Both the position numbers and the translations under genes were made by a program. The notes under the pieces are model-generated. The model ran no database searches and had not been told where the DNA came from. It saw only the letters and a program-made list of their open reading frames with translations. A stretch of DNA of 64,000 bases. Origin: Pontederia crassipes. Taxonomy: Eukaryota; Streptophyta; Magnoliopsida; Commelinales; Pontederiaceae. How positions within the stretch are numbered: position 1 is the first letter of the stretch; the number at the start of each line of letters is the position of its first letter. Positions 1-10,845 of the stretch are shown here, piece after piece. The stretch is taken from positions 14,965,501-15,029,500 of the forward strand of contig JAUKPH010000017.1 of the NCBI GenBank assembly GCA_030549335.1. The letters are read 5' to 3'.

Positions 1-964
1 AATATGAGAAGGAGAGAGAGAGCAAATACAAAGAACACGAGTGATTGTTGACGAGGTTCGACCACAGCTTGACCTACGTTCCTGTTCGGATTTCTCGAGA
101 TTCCACTAAACTCTTCCTTAATTGCAAATGGAACAAGGAAGAACGCCCTTTACATCAATTACATTTTCTTCGCTTTGAGAGGCAAGGAAATCTCTCCTCT
201 TACGAAACTAATCTTTTCTCTCGCTCAAAAGATAAGATTTGAAACCTCTTTCACATAGGATCTCTCATAATTTTTTTGAAAATATTTCTCTCTTTTACAA
301 TAGAATGTTTATAAGAAGAGAAGAGAGAGAAAAAAAGAGAACTTAAAATAATAACTTCAAGGAAAAAGATCTTCTTTTGATTTCTTAAAGTTTTATCTTA
401 ATGCTTGGATAGATGCTTTTGCTTTTGCTTTGACACTCTTTTTATAGGCTTAAGCATGTGAAAAATTCGTCTAGAAATTATTCCACATTTTTCTCCTTAA
501 AAATAATCTTTATTGTTCATTCCAACTGGGACCGATCGACCGCATTTATAGACCGGTCGACTGGTCTATATGACCGTTGCGCTGATCTGCTCAATTATCG
601 CAGCTGGTCACTTGACCTGACTATCGACTGGTATCATCTCAACGTCGATTGGGGAAGGCTCAGTATTGATCGGTCGACCGGCATCTCCATTCGGTCGACC
701 AGTATTGTCTCAACTGGCCTTTTTTGCTTCGACCGACTTGCACTCTTTTGAGTATAGCTTTTTAGATAATCTTGAATTCTATGGATAGCTAACACGATAC
801 TTTACAAACATGCAGAATTAATAAGACCATAGTCAATTATTTAATCAAAGTTTAGTGCATAAAGTTATCCATTTTATTTAAACTTTTCATCATTCAGCTT
901 TAATCTTTCGACGTTTGTATCATCAAAATATAATTATATAAGACATTAAAACATGGATCCAACA
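1..964 (-). mobile_element. 3' LTR of copia-type element (cut by window edge)
   Basis: Matches the LTR at 3246-4337 over most of its length: shared GAGA-rich start, the TTTGTATCATCAAAATATAA block near 915-935, and the terminal ATCCAACA. It ends in CA at 964 and is followed on the plus strand by a pyrimidine-rich stretch, which on the minus strand is a purine tract just before TGTTGG. That places it as the 3' LTR of a minus-strand element. The left end lies outside the window. It holds a cluster of GGTCGACC-like palindromes at about 530-725. Confidence 0.75.
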
Positions 965-3245
965 ATCTCACCCTGTTTGATGAAGACAAATCAAGTAATA
1001 TGAAAAATATATAAGTTGCGAAAAAATTATAAAATTTTGTAAAATCAATTTTATTTCCCCTAACACAACTTTCCTTACAATGATAGAGATTCACATAAGT
1101 ATTAATTGTAAGGAACTCTTCATATAAAGTAATATTCATATCATATTTCTCCTATATTTCTTCCCCTTTTATTTCATCAAAAAGACTAATTTGTATATGA
1201 AGCATAAGAAATCATATATAACTCCCCCTTAATCATGTTGTCTTTAAAAAATTTATTCTTCCGTTTTTGTCATATAATAAACATGTAAAATATTGTATCA
1301 TAAAGAGTTATATGTAAAAGATAGCTCCCCATAAATTTATGACTATTTTATAATGGCAAAATTGAAATAATTTGATGAAAGCCAAAATATTTATTAAGGA
1401 TCAAAATATTGCATAAAACTTTGATATAACAATGATATACATGATATGTTAACATGCTCCCCCTATCACTATTATCAATTTTCATTTATATGTTTCCTCT
1501 TTTCAAAGAAATAGTAATTTTGAATTTTTGAGTGAAATAAAAAAATAGATGATACTTTTACCATAACATTTATGTTTTCACATTTCCAATTCCACTTGTC
1601 CTTTATTTTGCATGTGAGGCACACCTACAAAAATAATTATGTAACATTTGACACCCAAAATTTTTTGGGTCCTATTTTGTTAGACATTGTTCCTTTTGGA
1701 ACTCAAATCATGCCACGTTGAAATATTTTTCCTACTTTGTATTGATAAGCATAATGACCATGAAATCTGCATGCAAAATATGTAATATGTGATTTTCTAT
1801 CATAGGAATGATTGAATTTTCAATAAGAGTTTTTATGTTCAAAATGATTCCTAAGATTATTTTTCATTGCATGAGGCATGACTTTATTTTTTATATCTTT
1901 TAAAGAGGCATTTTTCAAATAAGTATTTTCTTGTTTTACTTGTTCTAAGGAATATGTTAGTTTTAAAATTCCACCGGCATGTGTAATTTTCAAAGTATCA
2001 ATTTCATTTGTCAGGTTTTCATTTTCCATAAATCATGTATCTTTTTCTCCTTTTAATTTCATAATCTCATGCAATAAATTTTTATTTTTCTCTTTAAGTG
2101 AAAAATATCTTTTTATAAGTGAAGAAAGTTCTTTATTCACATCTAAAGAAAAATTTTCTTCAGAAGAACTCGAACAGTCGTTATTTGAAATTGAAGGACT
2201 AAAAGTTACCTCATCGTTCTGTGCCATTAAGCATAACTATACTTCATTACTAGAAGAGCTTAACGAGTCACTTGTTTCACTTGACTCTTCATATTTTTTC
2301 TTTTTACCTTTTTGGGATGTCTCTTTTTTGTGATTTTTGCATGATCTTCGAGTAGGTTTTTCATTCTTTTTTTTTCTTTTGCACCAACTTAAAATACTTA
2401 TCTAGTTTTCTTGTGTAGTGGACGAGTCTCTTTTTGTTCACTTCTTCTTCACTTGTGCCTTCTTCATTTTTGTTTGCTTTCAATGTCAGTGTCTTCTTTT
2501 TAGGAAAATTTGATTCTTTTTCTTCTTTGATTCCGATCTCATAGGTTAATACTGAACCAATTAGATCATCAAAATTTAGACTATTTAAGTCTTTTTCTTC
2601 AATCGCGATCCTCTTTGTATATCATTTGGAAGTGAGCGATCTGAGAAACTTTTTCACATTTTGGAGTTAGTTCTTGACTCGTCCATGGAAGCTAAGCCAT
2701 TTACAATAACGTTAAATCTAATAATCATATCATTTATGAATTTATTTTTATGCATCTTGAAAGAATCATATTGATGATTCAAAATATTTAGTTTAAATTC
2801 TTTAACTTTTTCCGTTCTTTCATAAGTAGTGATAAGTTTCTTCGAAATCTTATTTGCACTTTGACAACTGAAAATCCGATTAAATTACATTGAATCTAAA
2901 GCACAATAAAAAATATTTTTGACTTTTCAATCCAATTTTGAATTCTTTTTTTGTCATTCGTCATAATATGAAGGTAAGTTTTTATGTAAATAATAATATT
3001 TTTCAATAATGTCTCACATGTCAATGGAACATATGTATGCTTGAATCCTAATTTTTCAGTAGGCAAAATTTGATGTGTTAAAAAGCGAAGGACGAACAAT
3101 TGATTGACCTTCGAAAAAACTAAATTCATTTGATACCATTGCTCTTAAGATAGATAAATATTAAAACAAGACGATTAAATCTTAAAATGATTTGATCTAA
3201 AAATGATTAGATCTTAAAACATGAGCAACCCGCTCTGACACCATT
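965..3245 (-). mobile_element. Internal region of gag-only copia-type element
   Basis: Lies between two LTR copies and is only about 2.3 kb long, too short for gag plus pol. Next to the right LTR the minus strand reads TGGTGTCAGAGC, one base off the usual initiator-methionine tRNA primer site TGGTATCAGAGC. Only gag-like pieces are present; no protease, integrase, reverse transcriptase or RNase H motif is seen. The sibling at 29919-34329 has the same layout, which suggests a gag-only (TR-GAG-like) family rather than two random deletions. Confidence 0.7.
1660..3128 (-). pseudogene. Decayed gag (UBN2-like) of the 1-4337 element
   Basis: Reading the minus strand from about 3110, one frame gives EGQSIVRPSLFNTSNFAY, the typical start of copia gag (UBN2) proteins in plants. 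Further down come acidic-serine stretches (SSSSNEV, stop, LCLMAQNDEV at about 2200-2270), a lysine/glutamate coiled-coil-like part at 2033-2200, and a worn zinc knuckle reading YFACRFHGHYAYQYK near 1750 in which the second half has lost its cysteine. Stops and frame changes separate the pieces, so no full protein is made. Gag would form the virus-like particle for reverse transcription in the cytoplasm. Family assignment rests on these motifs only. Confidence 0.6.
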
Positions 3246-4337
3246 TGTAGGATCCCAAGACAGGGGGGGTGAATTGATGTTAAAACTGAAAATGTCGATT
3301 TTATGAAATACGATGCGGAAGCTTAAAATTGATTCGTTAATCCTTTTAAATCAAAGCAATTTAGATCATAAACATAATATGAGAGGGAGAGAGAAAAACA
3401 AATGGAGTAAGAAAGAATGTCCTTTACGATCTCGAGACTGTCGGAGATTCCACTAAACTCTTCCTTAATTCCAAATGGAGTAAGAAAGAATGTCCTTTAC
3501 GTCAACCACCTTTTCTCCGATTCGAAAGGCAATGCAACCTCTCCTCCTATGAAGCTAATCTTTTCTCTCGCTCAAGAGGTAAGATTTGGAACCTCTTTCA
3601 CATGGGAGCTCTCACAATCTTTCTGAAAATAATTTCTCTATTTTACGATAGAATGCTCACAAGAAGAGAAGAGAGAAAGAAAAAAGAACTTAAAATGATA
3701 ACTTTAAAAAAAAAGATCATCTTTTGATTTCTTGAAGTTTTGCTTCAATGCTTGGATGGATGTGCTTCTAATTTTGGCTCTCCTTTTATAGGTTTTAGCA
3801 TGTGGAAAATTCGTCCAAAAAATTACTTCATATTTTTCTCCTTGAAAAATAACTGTTATTATTTATTTCAACTAGGGATCGATCGACCGCATTTATGGAT
3901 CGGTCTATATGACCGTTACGTTGATTTGCTCAGTTACCGCAATCAGTCGGTCGATCGGACTATTGACTGTCACATCGATCGGTATCGTCTCGACATCGAC
4001 CGGGGCAAGCTCGGTAGTCGACCATCATCTCCATCTCGATCGACCTTCTTTGCTTCGACCGATAGGTTGACCGACCTGCACTATTTTGAGCATAACATTT
4101 TGTACAGTTATCCAAATTAAATAATCATAGATTTTGTGGATAGCTAACAGGATTGTCTACAACTTTGATATTCATTATTTATTTAGAATCTAATAAGAAC
4201 ATAGTCAATTATTTAATCAAAATTTAGTGCATAAAGTTATCTATTTTATTTAAACATTTTCAGCATTTAATTTTAATCTTTCGAAATTTGTATCATCAAA
4301 ATATAATTATATAAGGCATTTAAACTTAAATCCAACA
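3246..4337 (-). mobile_element. 5' LTR of copia-type element
   Basis: Runs from TGTAGGATCC (plus strand) to AATCCAACA, so on the minus strand it starts TGTTGGATT and ends CCTACA. About 1.09 kb. Immediately left of it is the near-match primer site for initiator tRNA. It contains a G-rich tract next to its edge (3261-3271) and the GGTCGACC-like cluster at 3880-4075, both also found in the other LTRs of this group. Confidence 0.8.
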
Positions 4338-5796
4338 ACATCGACTCGAGCAGTCTTCACCTAACTATTACCTTCGAAATCACTGGCCGTGATATTCAGC
4401 AAGGTGGGAAAAAATAACACTATAGGGGTCATGATTTTTCGTTCATGACCCATGACGCAAGAAAATAAGCTTGTTACTTTATTATCAGGGAGCATGAAAT
4501 GGTCCAGAGTAGAAGGGTTCGTGATTTGATATTCATCATTTGTTACCTCCAACAAGGGCTGTTTTATGCCCTTCATCACCCGTGACGATGAAAAATACAA
4601 CTATCACTTCCAAATTACTTGTCGACATTTTTAGTGAAGGCAACAAAAATCACAATCGTTATATAATTTTCACAACCTATTATTTCTCTCCTATAGTTGT
4701 TACACAAGCTTCACGACTAGTGACGGTAAGAAAACATAGTTTATTTAAACACAATAGCTTCAACTGACATTCAATACATACATGCCACAAAGACCATATA
4801 GCTTTTTACTTCAACTTTCACATCCATCAAGCTAGGATATCTCAGGTTGAACCATTTCTTCTTCTTTTATATTTTTGTTTATCACCTCTTTTATCAGGTT
4901 GATTTTCAACACTAGGGACAATCTTGAGTTCAGACTTGGAGGAGTTTATATGTTCATACATCTTGTTTATCTTTCCATGTCTACCTTACATGATGAGAAT
5001 GTTCTCATCATATTTCATCTTCTATTTGCATGTTTGTTATGCATCCTATATTTGAAAATTAATAAATATTTAATAATTAGTGAAATTAGTGGGTATTTTA
5101 ATATTTAATATTTAATAATGTTCCATCTTGTTAATTAGATAAATTCAAAGTTCTTTATTTTTATTGTTTATTGTCTTAATAGTGGGCATTTTGGAAAGAA
5201 AGATGTTGTCAAGTAGAATTATGAATATTCTTATGACAAATTCTTGTTCATGCTCTTATTTTTATTATATATTGCCCTTGATAATAATTATATCCCTTTT
5301 GAATGTTTAAGTGTTTGTTGAACTTATGAAAATAAAAAAAAAATGATGAAAAAAGAGAGTGTAAAAATATATTTATTAAAAAAGAGGGTTAGTTGAACCT
5401 CAAAATAAATAAAAAAAAGAGAGTAGAGGGTTTACCCCAAGAAAAAATGCGAAGAAAACAACGAAGTAAAATAAAAAGAGGGTTAGTTAAACCTGAGAAA
5501 AAAAGTATAAGCTCTATCTTACTTAGTTATTCAACATTGATATTCTTTTTTGATTGAATTATTTTCTTATTATTTTGAGCTGAACTTGAATGTGTATAAA
5601 TATATTTGATATCCATAAATTCTACGAGGCTGAGTCAATTGAAAAAAAAGAAAAGATACTTTAACCATCCATATATAAAAATAAATACTAAGAAAAGTAC
5701 TTGACTCACAGGGTGGAGCGGTGATTGGAATATTGGTTTTGAGTTTTAGCACGAACATTACTTGCGGACAGGCGAATATTGAAGCTTGAAGGGATT
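4338..5796. other. AT-rich spacer with short CGTGAC-type repeats
   Basis: No gene is supported. Around 4370-4740 there are repeated phrases such as CATGACCCATGACG and CACCCGTGACG, like those near 6130-6180 and 26820-26920, so it may be LTR-derived. Two copies of an AGAGGGTTAGTTGAACCT phrase occur near 5383 and 5478. Confidence 0.4.
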
Positions 5797-7434
5797 TGAT
5801 GTATGCATTTTATAACATATAATTAGTGTTGTATTTAATCTTATTTTGATTCATTTTCTAATAGTATGCATAATGTTATGACCATATTTGCTTTGATTTT
5901 ATAAAAATAAAAATCCATAAAAAATTTATATTATATTGTTTACAAAGTAAGAAAAATGAATTGCGAATCCACTAGATAAAAGCACACTTAAATCAAAATT
6001 AAAACGAAATCAAAAGTGAAAAATGGTGAAATTCTTAAGGATTGGAAATTGACTTTCATGAGCTCGTGATAGGGGCCATGAAATCTTTGCAACGGGCCAT
6101 AAAAGTGCATATTTTCATATTTAAAAGTTGTTCGAGGCATGGATCGTGATCAACATTTCACGACCCGTGAAATTGACTTTTTAGTTTCGATACAAACACT
6201 ATAAGGGTTTTGAAAATGATGTCGTAGGATATGAAAACTCATTTTTAATCTATTTTGGACTCTATTTATATTGTGACAATACCGTAATAGTATGTGACAA
6301 ACTCTGGATTTGAGTTTTGGACAAATTTTTGAAATAATTTTAAGTACACAAGGACTCTTACACATACTTTATGATACTAGAACAATTCAAAAATTGAAAT
6401 TTGACAATGTCAAAATGTCAGAATTAATTCTATTCCAAATTTTCTTTATTTTACATGGAAGAGATTATGTTTCTTCTCCGATCACATGGAAACTGAGAAC
6501 TTATAAATAGAACTTTTCTACAATATGGAGGGTGGATGTTAGAGTCTGCAATCGAAACTTTAAAGTCAAGAACGTGAGAAAACTCATAAGGTTCATCGAG
6601 AAGATTTTTGCACAATTGACTCTTGACGAGGATTGAACAACGATTTATCAACAACCTTTGAGGGTTGGCATGATCTCATACTTAATTGATGCATCATAAT
6701 TTGGACCCTTTAGTTTTATTTTATTTTAAGGCATTTGTAATAGCTTCAATTGATAAGCAAACTATTAGACCTTCTTCCATTATCGTTTTAAAATTTAGCT
6801 TTCTTTCAAATATGTATGCTATTTTTAATTCTTTTCTAGAAATTTATTGCCTTCTCTAGTTAACTACTATTTTTGTAAGAGTAGTTATTTTTTAGTTCAT
6901 GATTTTTGTGGAATTGTTTCTTAAGTTTTGACTCCAAGTATTATATGTCGCAATTCGTATGATCCTTAATGAAATATTAGTCGTGTGATCTATTAGTCAT
7001 TATTATGGTATGGGTGAAAATAGTTTAGATGCTATATTTTAGTGCATCTTGATTTGAAGTTTGATTAGATTATGATTCTAGATGAAGTAGTCTTAATTTA
7101 GTTTGAATTAAGATAGATTGGTCGATCCTAGACGTAAATCAATAATTTGAGTAGACTCTAATTCGTCGTTAAAAACTAATTTACATTATTTGATGAATTC
7201 GGTTTCTCTATAATCTTTCTTATCACCCTAAGACCCTGGATATCAGTAAATGATATTTGATTACTCTAGTTTAGAATTCACATTTCTGTTATTTTCCTTT
7301 CTAAAATCTTTTTAGTTAAAACATTTTTATCTCATATTAGCATATGAATTTAATTTAATCAAGTAAGTTAATTTCTCATGGGATCGACAAATCGTACTCG
7401 TTATACTTATTACTTGAGTAACCTTGCTAGTATA
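5797..7434 (+). mobile_element. LTR of a second family (probable gypsy), copy 1
   Basis: Aligns end to end with 26231-28105. Both begin near TGATGTATGCATTTTATAAC, share a central block around CACAAGGACTC, and end around a GGGTTCGACA-like phrase followed by TTATTACTTGAG and CTAGT. This layout is familiar from plant gypsy LTRs. No polymerase reading frame lies next to it and no clear target duplication is seen, so it could be solo or truncated. Ends are good to within about 10 bp. Confidence 0.6.
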
Positions 7435-7610
7435 TATTATTATAAAACATTGCATTAATAATTTAACCATTTTATCATGTTTACTTTATTTTATTGCATT
7501 CACATTTTCCTTATCTAGTATTTGTGTTTTTGCTTTATTATATCTACACCTTATGTACAACCAATACAAATTGAAAAATACCATTCATTTTTTAATTTTT
7601 TATTTGATAT

Positions 7611-8021
7611 TAGGGTGTTCACCTGACGGTCGAGTCGGGTCAGATAGGATCACAACCCATATGGGCAAAAATTCGTTCCAACCTGACCTGGTTGGATCAT
7701 TTGACCATCATTTTTTTATTTTTTATTTATTTTATTTAATATTAAATTAATATTTCCTTTAATAAAATAATATTCATACTTAAAATAATTTATTTTAGTT
7801 TTAAAAAATTAAATATAAGATCACAACTATTTAAAAATAAAAAAATTGGATATATTGGGTTAGGTCGGGTTGAAAAATTTTAACTCATACCCGACCCAAA
7901 TTGCCATCGAGTTGAGGTCGGTCGGATCCGACTCGATCTCCAACTCGGTCCCATTTGAACTAGATTGGATAAGTCAGGTCATCGAATTCACTGGGTCGAC
8001 CTGATTCAGTGAACACCTCTA
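7611..8021. mobile_element. hAT-type MITE rich in GGGTCGGGT repeats, copy 1
   Basis: Starts TAGGGTGTTCA and ends TGAACACCTCTA, an imperfect terminal inverted repeat typical of hAT elements. Between the ends are GGTCGGGT/ACCCGACC arms around an AT-rich centre. Another copy is at 19028-23832 (interrupted). The flanking 8 bp do not match convincingly, so the target duplication has decayed or my ends are slightly off. Confidence 0.65.
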
Positions 8022-8951
8022 AGCATATGTTAAATTCACTTGTGATTTTGTGTGTTAGAGTTTTTTATTGCCTCATTGCATGAGGGATGGGACCCACATA
8101 TAGGGTGAGAGGGACTTAGGTTCCCCTCAAATTTTTAATTTTTTAGATATTTATATTAAAAGATATAAATTTTATGATAAAAAGTTATTGTGTTTGGCCT
8201 TCCTTAAATAACATTTATATGCTATTTTGATAAAAAAAAGAACCCGCATGTTTAGTAAGAGGGTTTCGGGGTCAAATCTAATCCACTCATTCTTTTTGTC
8301 TGGTCCGCTGCTGATGCGAGTATAGAATTATTTGAAAAGTAGAATGATCGTTGTAGTATTTAACACATTAAGCATTTTAATTAGATTGGATTGTAGTAAT
8401 ATTTTTTTAAACACATTAAGTAAAAAAAGTGAAATTGAAACCTATATATTGCAATGCTGATAAGTTTACATGTTTAGATAAAATTACTTATATAAATAAT
8501 AATTAATTAGTTATGACATAACTATGTGACTTATTTTTTTTAAAAAAAATAAGCACCACACTGTTTATTTTTTTACTTATAAGAAAATTTTATATATCCT
8601 TAATTTTTTCAAATTGACTTATAAACTTAGCCAATTGGACCTTAATAGCGGAAGAAGAATATAAAATGTGTTTTCTGACTTCTTGGTGTTCGAGCCATTA
8701 GATCTGGAGGAGGTTGTTATCCCGAGTTGTCACTCAATTTCTCTCGTTTTTTTTTCTCCCATGATAGCCACACTTTGGCTTTGAAGTTAAATTTATGAGT
8801 TGTACATTGAGTGCCCTCTTATTATTGTACGTATTTATTTGAATAATGCTATTTATAGTGCTTCGTAAGATGAACTCAATATTTATTATTCTTACAAATT
8901 AATCAAAACAATACACTTTTGAACTAAGGAAAGTATACACGACAGTAAGCC
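8022..8951. other. AT-rich spacer downstream of DUF247 copy 1, with a 24-bp palindrome
   Basis: No coding evidence. A perfect palindrome of CTTA, T-run, A-run, TAAG sits at 8530-8553, with weaker inverted similarity of its flanks (TAAGTTTA near 8462, TAAACTTA near 8623). This could be the core of an old fold-back MITE. Confidence 0.35.
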
Positions 8952-10397
8952 CTACAAAACGAGCACCTTAACGTCGACGGTGCCGCATAGGGAGAATATC
9001 GACCACGGATTGTTGTGCTTGTGGTTCAACTTGGCGCGCCACCTCTTGATGTTGGAGCTGCAGTGCTTGTTCACGGCGGTGACGAGGTCGGTGAGGTAGG
9101 TGCCCTCGAAGTCCGCGGACACCTCGCGGCAGAGCTTGTTGAAGATCCTGGCGGCGGCATCGTCGTCACCCAGCCCGTTGACGATGACGCCGCTGCTGTG
9201 GAGCAGCGCCACGTCGGCGGCCGTCTCAATGATGCAGTCCATGAGCGCGGCGTAGGTGGTGACCGCGTTGCCGGCGCTCGGGAAGCACTGCTCGAAGGCG
9301 ATCATGTTGCGCAAGAGGTACTTGGTGACGTCGAACACGCCCATCTCCGGGATCTCAATGCGGCCGTCCCGGAACGTGACGTCCAGGAAACTCGCCGCGT
9401 TCTTCTTCCTCTTGAACTTGATTCCGGCCTCCCTCAGCTTCGTCGCGTAGCGGATGGAGTCCACGAGGAGTTCGGAGTGGCAGCGCCGGCTCCGTCGCAC
9501 GACACTCAACTTGCCGAACGACAACAAGGAAGAGCGACGCCGGAGCTGAGATAATAAGCTCTTGGTGTACGTCATCTTCTTCTTGTAAGGCGTGTGGATC
9601 CTTTGCTCGACGTCGACGCAGTCTTCGGGGGCGACAGGCAGAACAGAGGAATAGAACAGATGGAGGAGATGGTGGAACTCTGAGCCCTGGGACAAGACCT
9701 GTCTGTTCACGAGCAAGCGGTCGTCGATCTTTAATAAACAGCGGAAAGAAAGCGCCGCCAGAGATACGTTCACCGGAGCCGTGTCGTACAGCAGCTGGAG
9801 AACGAAGAAAGGGAGCTGGTTCTCGAGCATTAGCATGTCGACCAGCACCCGCCACACCGCCCACGAGGTGCCCGTGATCAGATCGTCGTACGGCCCCGGG
9901 TCTCCGTCAACGTGTCGCTTGAGGAACAGCTCCACGACGAAGCAGCCGTCGAGCAGCAGCATCTCCACGAACTGGTTGGTTTCCATCTCTGGATCCTCGG
10001 AGTAGGCCCTGCGGGCGCGTGCTTCGACCGCTTTGAGCCTCTTGAGGCACTCGTCGAGGCTCCTGTCAGGGTTCCGCGTGAGGAAGTCTCCGAGGTAGCA
10101 CAGCTTGAGCTCCTCCATAGCCTGCAGGTGCTGCTTGCCGCGGTGGTAGGGGCCGATGGAGACCATCTTCGGCCCGTAGGCTTCGGCGTCAGTCTCCCGG
10201 ATGTTTCTGGGCACCCGAAAGATGGTAACCGGCTGCTTCGTCTCGGCCTGCCGCAACCTCCGGGAAGCGCCTTGGACCCTTTGCCTCAGGGATAGGACCC
10301 AGTGCTCGTCCAACTGCTGCGACGACCACGGCGACTCGTCGAGTGCTACGACGTGGTGATCGTGTTTTTCGGTCCAGGACGCCATGTCCGTCGTCAT
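8952..10397 (-). CDS. DUF247 family protein, copy 1 (lacks C-terminal membrane segment)
   Basis: A 481-residue member of the plant-specific DUF247 family (UPF0481, PF03140). Marks seen: IFRVPRNIRE (about 59-68), MVSIGPYHRGKQHL (78-91), LLLDGCFVVELFL, DMLMLENQLPFFVLQLLYD, KLREAGIKFKRK, RNMIAFEQCF and a late NPWSIFSLCG. The biochemical role of the family is unknown; members usually end in one membrane-spanning helix, and in grasses some act in self-incompatibility. Here the reading frame stops 11 residues after NPWSIFSLC with TVDVKVLVL, so the helix seen in copy 2 is missing. I chose the ATG at 10397 (MTTDMASW); an in-frame ATG at 10523 would add 42 unrelated residues. The ATG equivalent to the start used in copy 2 lies 7 bp upstream but is out of frame because of a small insertion. 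Single exon, GC-rich against AT-rich surroundings. The short tail means it may be a decaying gene. Confidence 0.85.
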   Translation of the reverse strand: MTTDMASWTEKHDHHVVALDESPWSSQQLDEHWVLSLRQRVQGASRRLRQAETKQPVTIFRVPRNIRETDAEAYGPKMVSIGPYHRGKQHLQAMEELKLCYLGDFLTRNPDRSLDECLKRLKAVEARARRAYSEDPEMETNQFVEMLLLDGCFVVELFLKRHVDGDPGPYDDLITGTSWAVWRVLVDMLMLENQLPFFVLQLLYDTAPVNVSLAALSFRCLLKIDDRLLVNRQVLSQGSEFHHLLHLFYSSVLPVAPEDCVDVEQRIHTPYKKKMTYTKSLLSQLRRRSSLLSFGKLSVVRRSRRCHSELLVDSIRYATKLREAGIKFKRKKNAASFLDVTFRDGRIEIPEMGVFDVTKYLLRNMIAFEQCFPSAGNAVTTYAALMDCIIETAADVALLHSSGVIVNGLGDDDAAARIFNKLCREVSADFEGTYLTDLVTAVNKHCSSNIKRWRAKLNHKHNNPWSIFSLCGTVDVKVLVL

Positions 10398-10845
10398 GGT
10401 CCATCCCTCGCTCTCCGGCGTGGTAGATAATAAGAACCTGGATTCGATAAGGTCGCAAACGGGGGGCATGCGAGGGGGTTTTGTTCCGCCACGATTAATA
10501 AGAAGTACAAACAACGTCAGCATAGCCGAAATAAGTCAGCATCTGCTCCCTGAAATCTAAAGTCGCACCTGTTTCGAGACAGCGAAAGCGAAGGAGAAGA
10601 TGCCGTTCTTGTTGTTATACCTAATTAGCAATTTTTCTTTGATGGTTATCCGCTCTTATCTTTATTCAGACTGTACAAGTTCTTCCCAGGGACCAATGTA
10701 AAAGTTATTTATCTTTTATTTCCTTTTTAAAATTTATTTTATGTTAGTTCACTGACCTTACTTTTGAACCTATCATTGATGAAAGAAATATGGGCTAAGT
10801 ATTAATATGTAACAATGGAAATCCAATTGTGACGACCAGGTTTGA
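10398..10845 (-). promoter_or_regulatory. Upstream region shared by both DUF247 copies
   Basis: This 5' flank aligns with 57109-57545: shared GGCGTGGTAGAT, CTGAAATCTAAA, GACCAATGTAA, GTTAGTTCACTGACCTTAC and ATTAATATGTAACAATGG blocks in the same order. The duplication therefore carried the likely promoter and leader with the gene. Similarity ends near 10845. I see no clear TATA box. Confidence 0.55.

Noticed and set aside
458-751. Frames such as RSTGLYDRC in the LTRs
   Set aside because: They are translations of the GGTCGACC palindrome clusters inside LTRs, not proteins.
9015-9554. Long plus-strand frame opposite DUF247 copy 1
   Set aside because: It is the antisense shadow of a GC-rich gene; the same shadow appears opposite copy 2 and neither shows a family.
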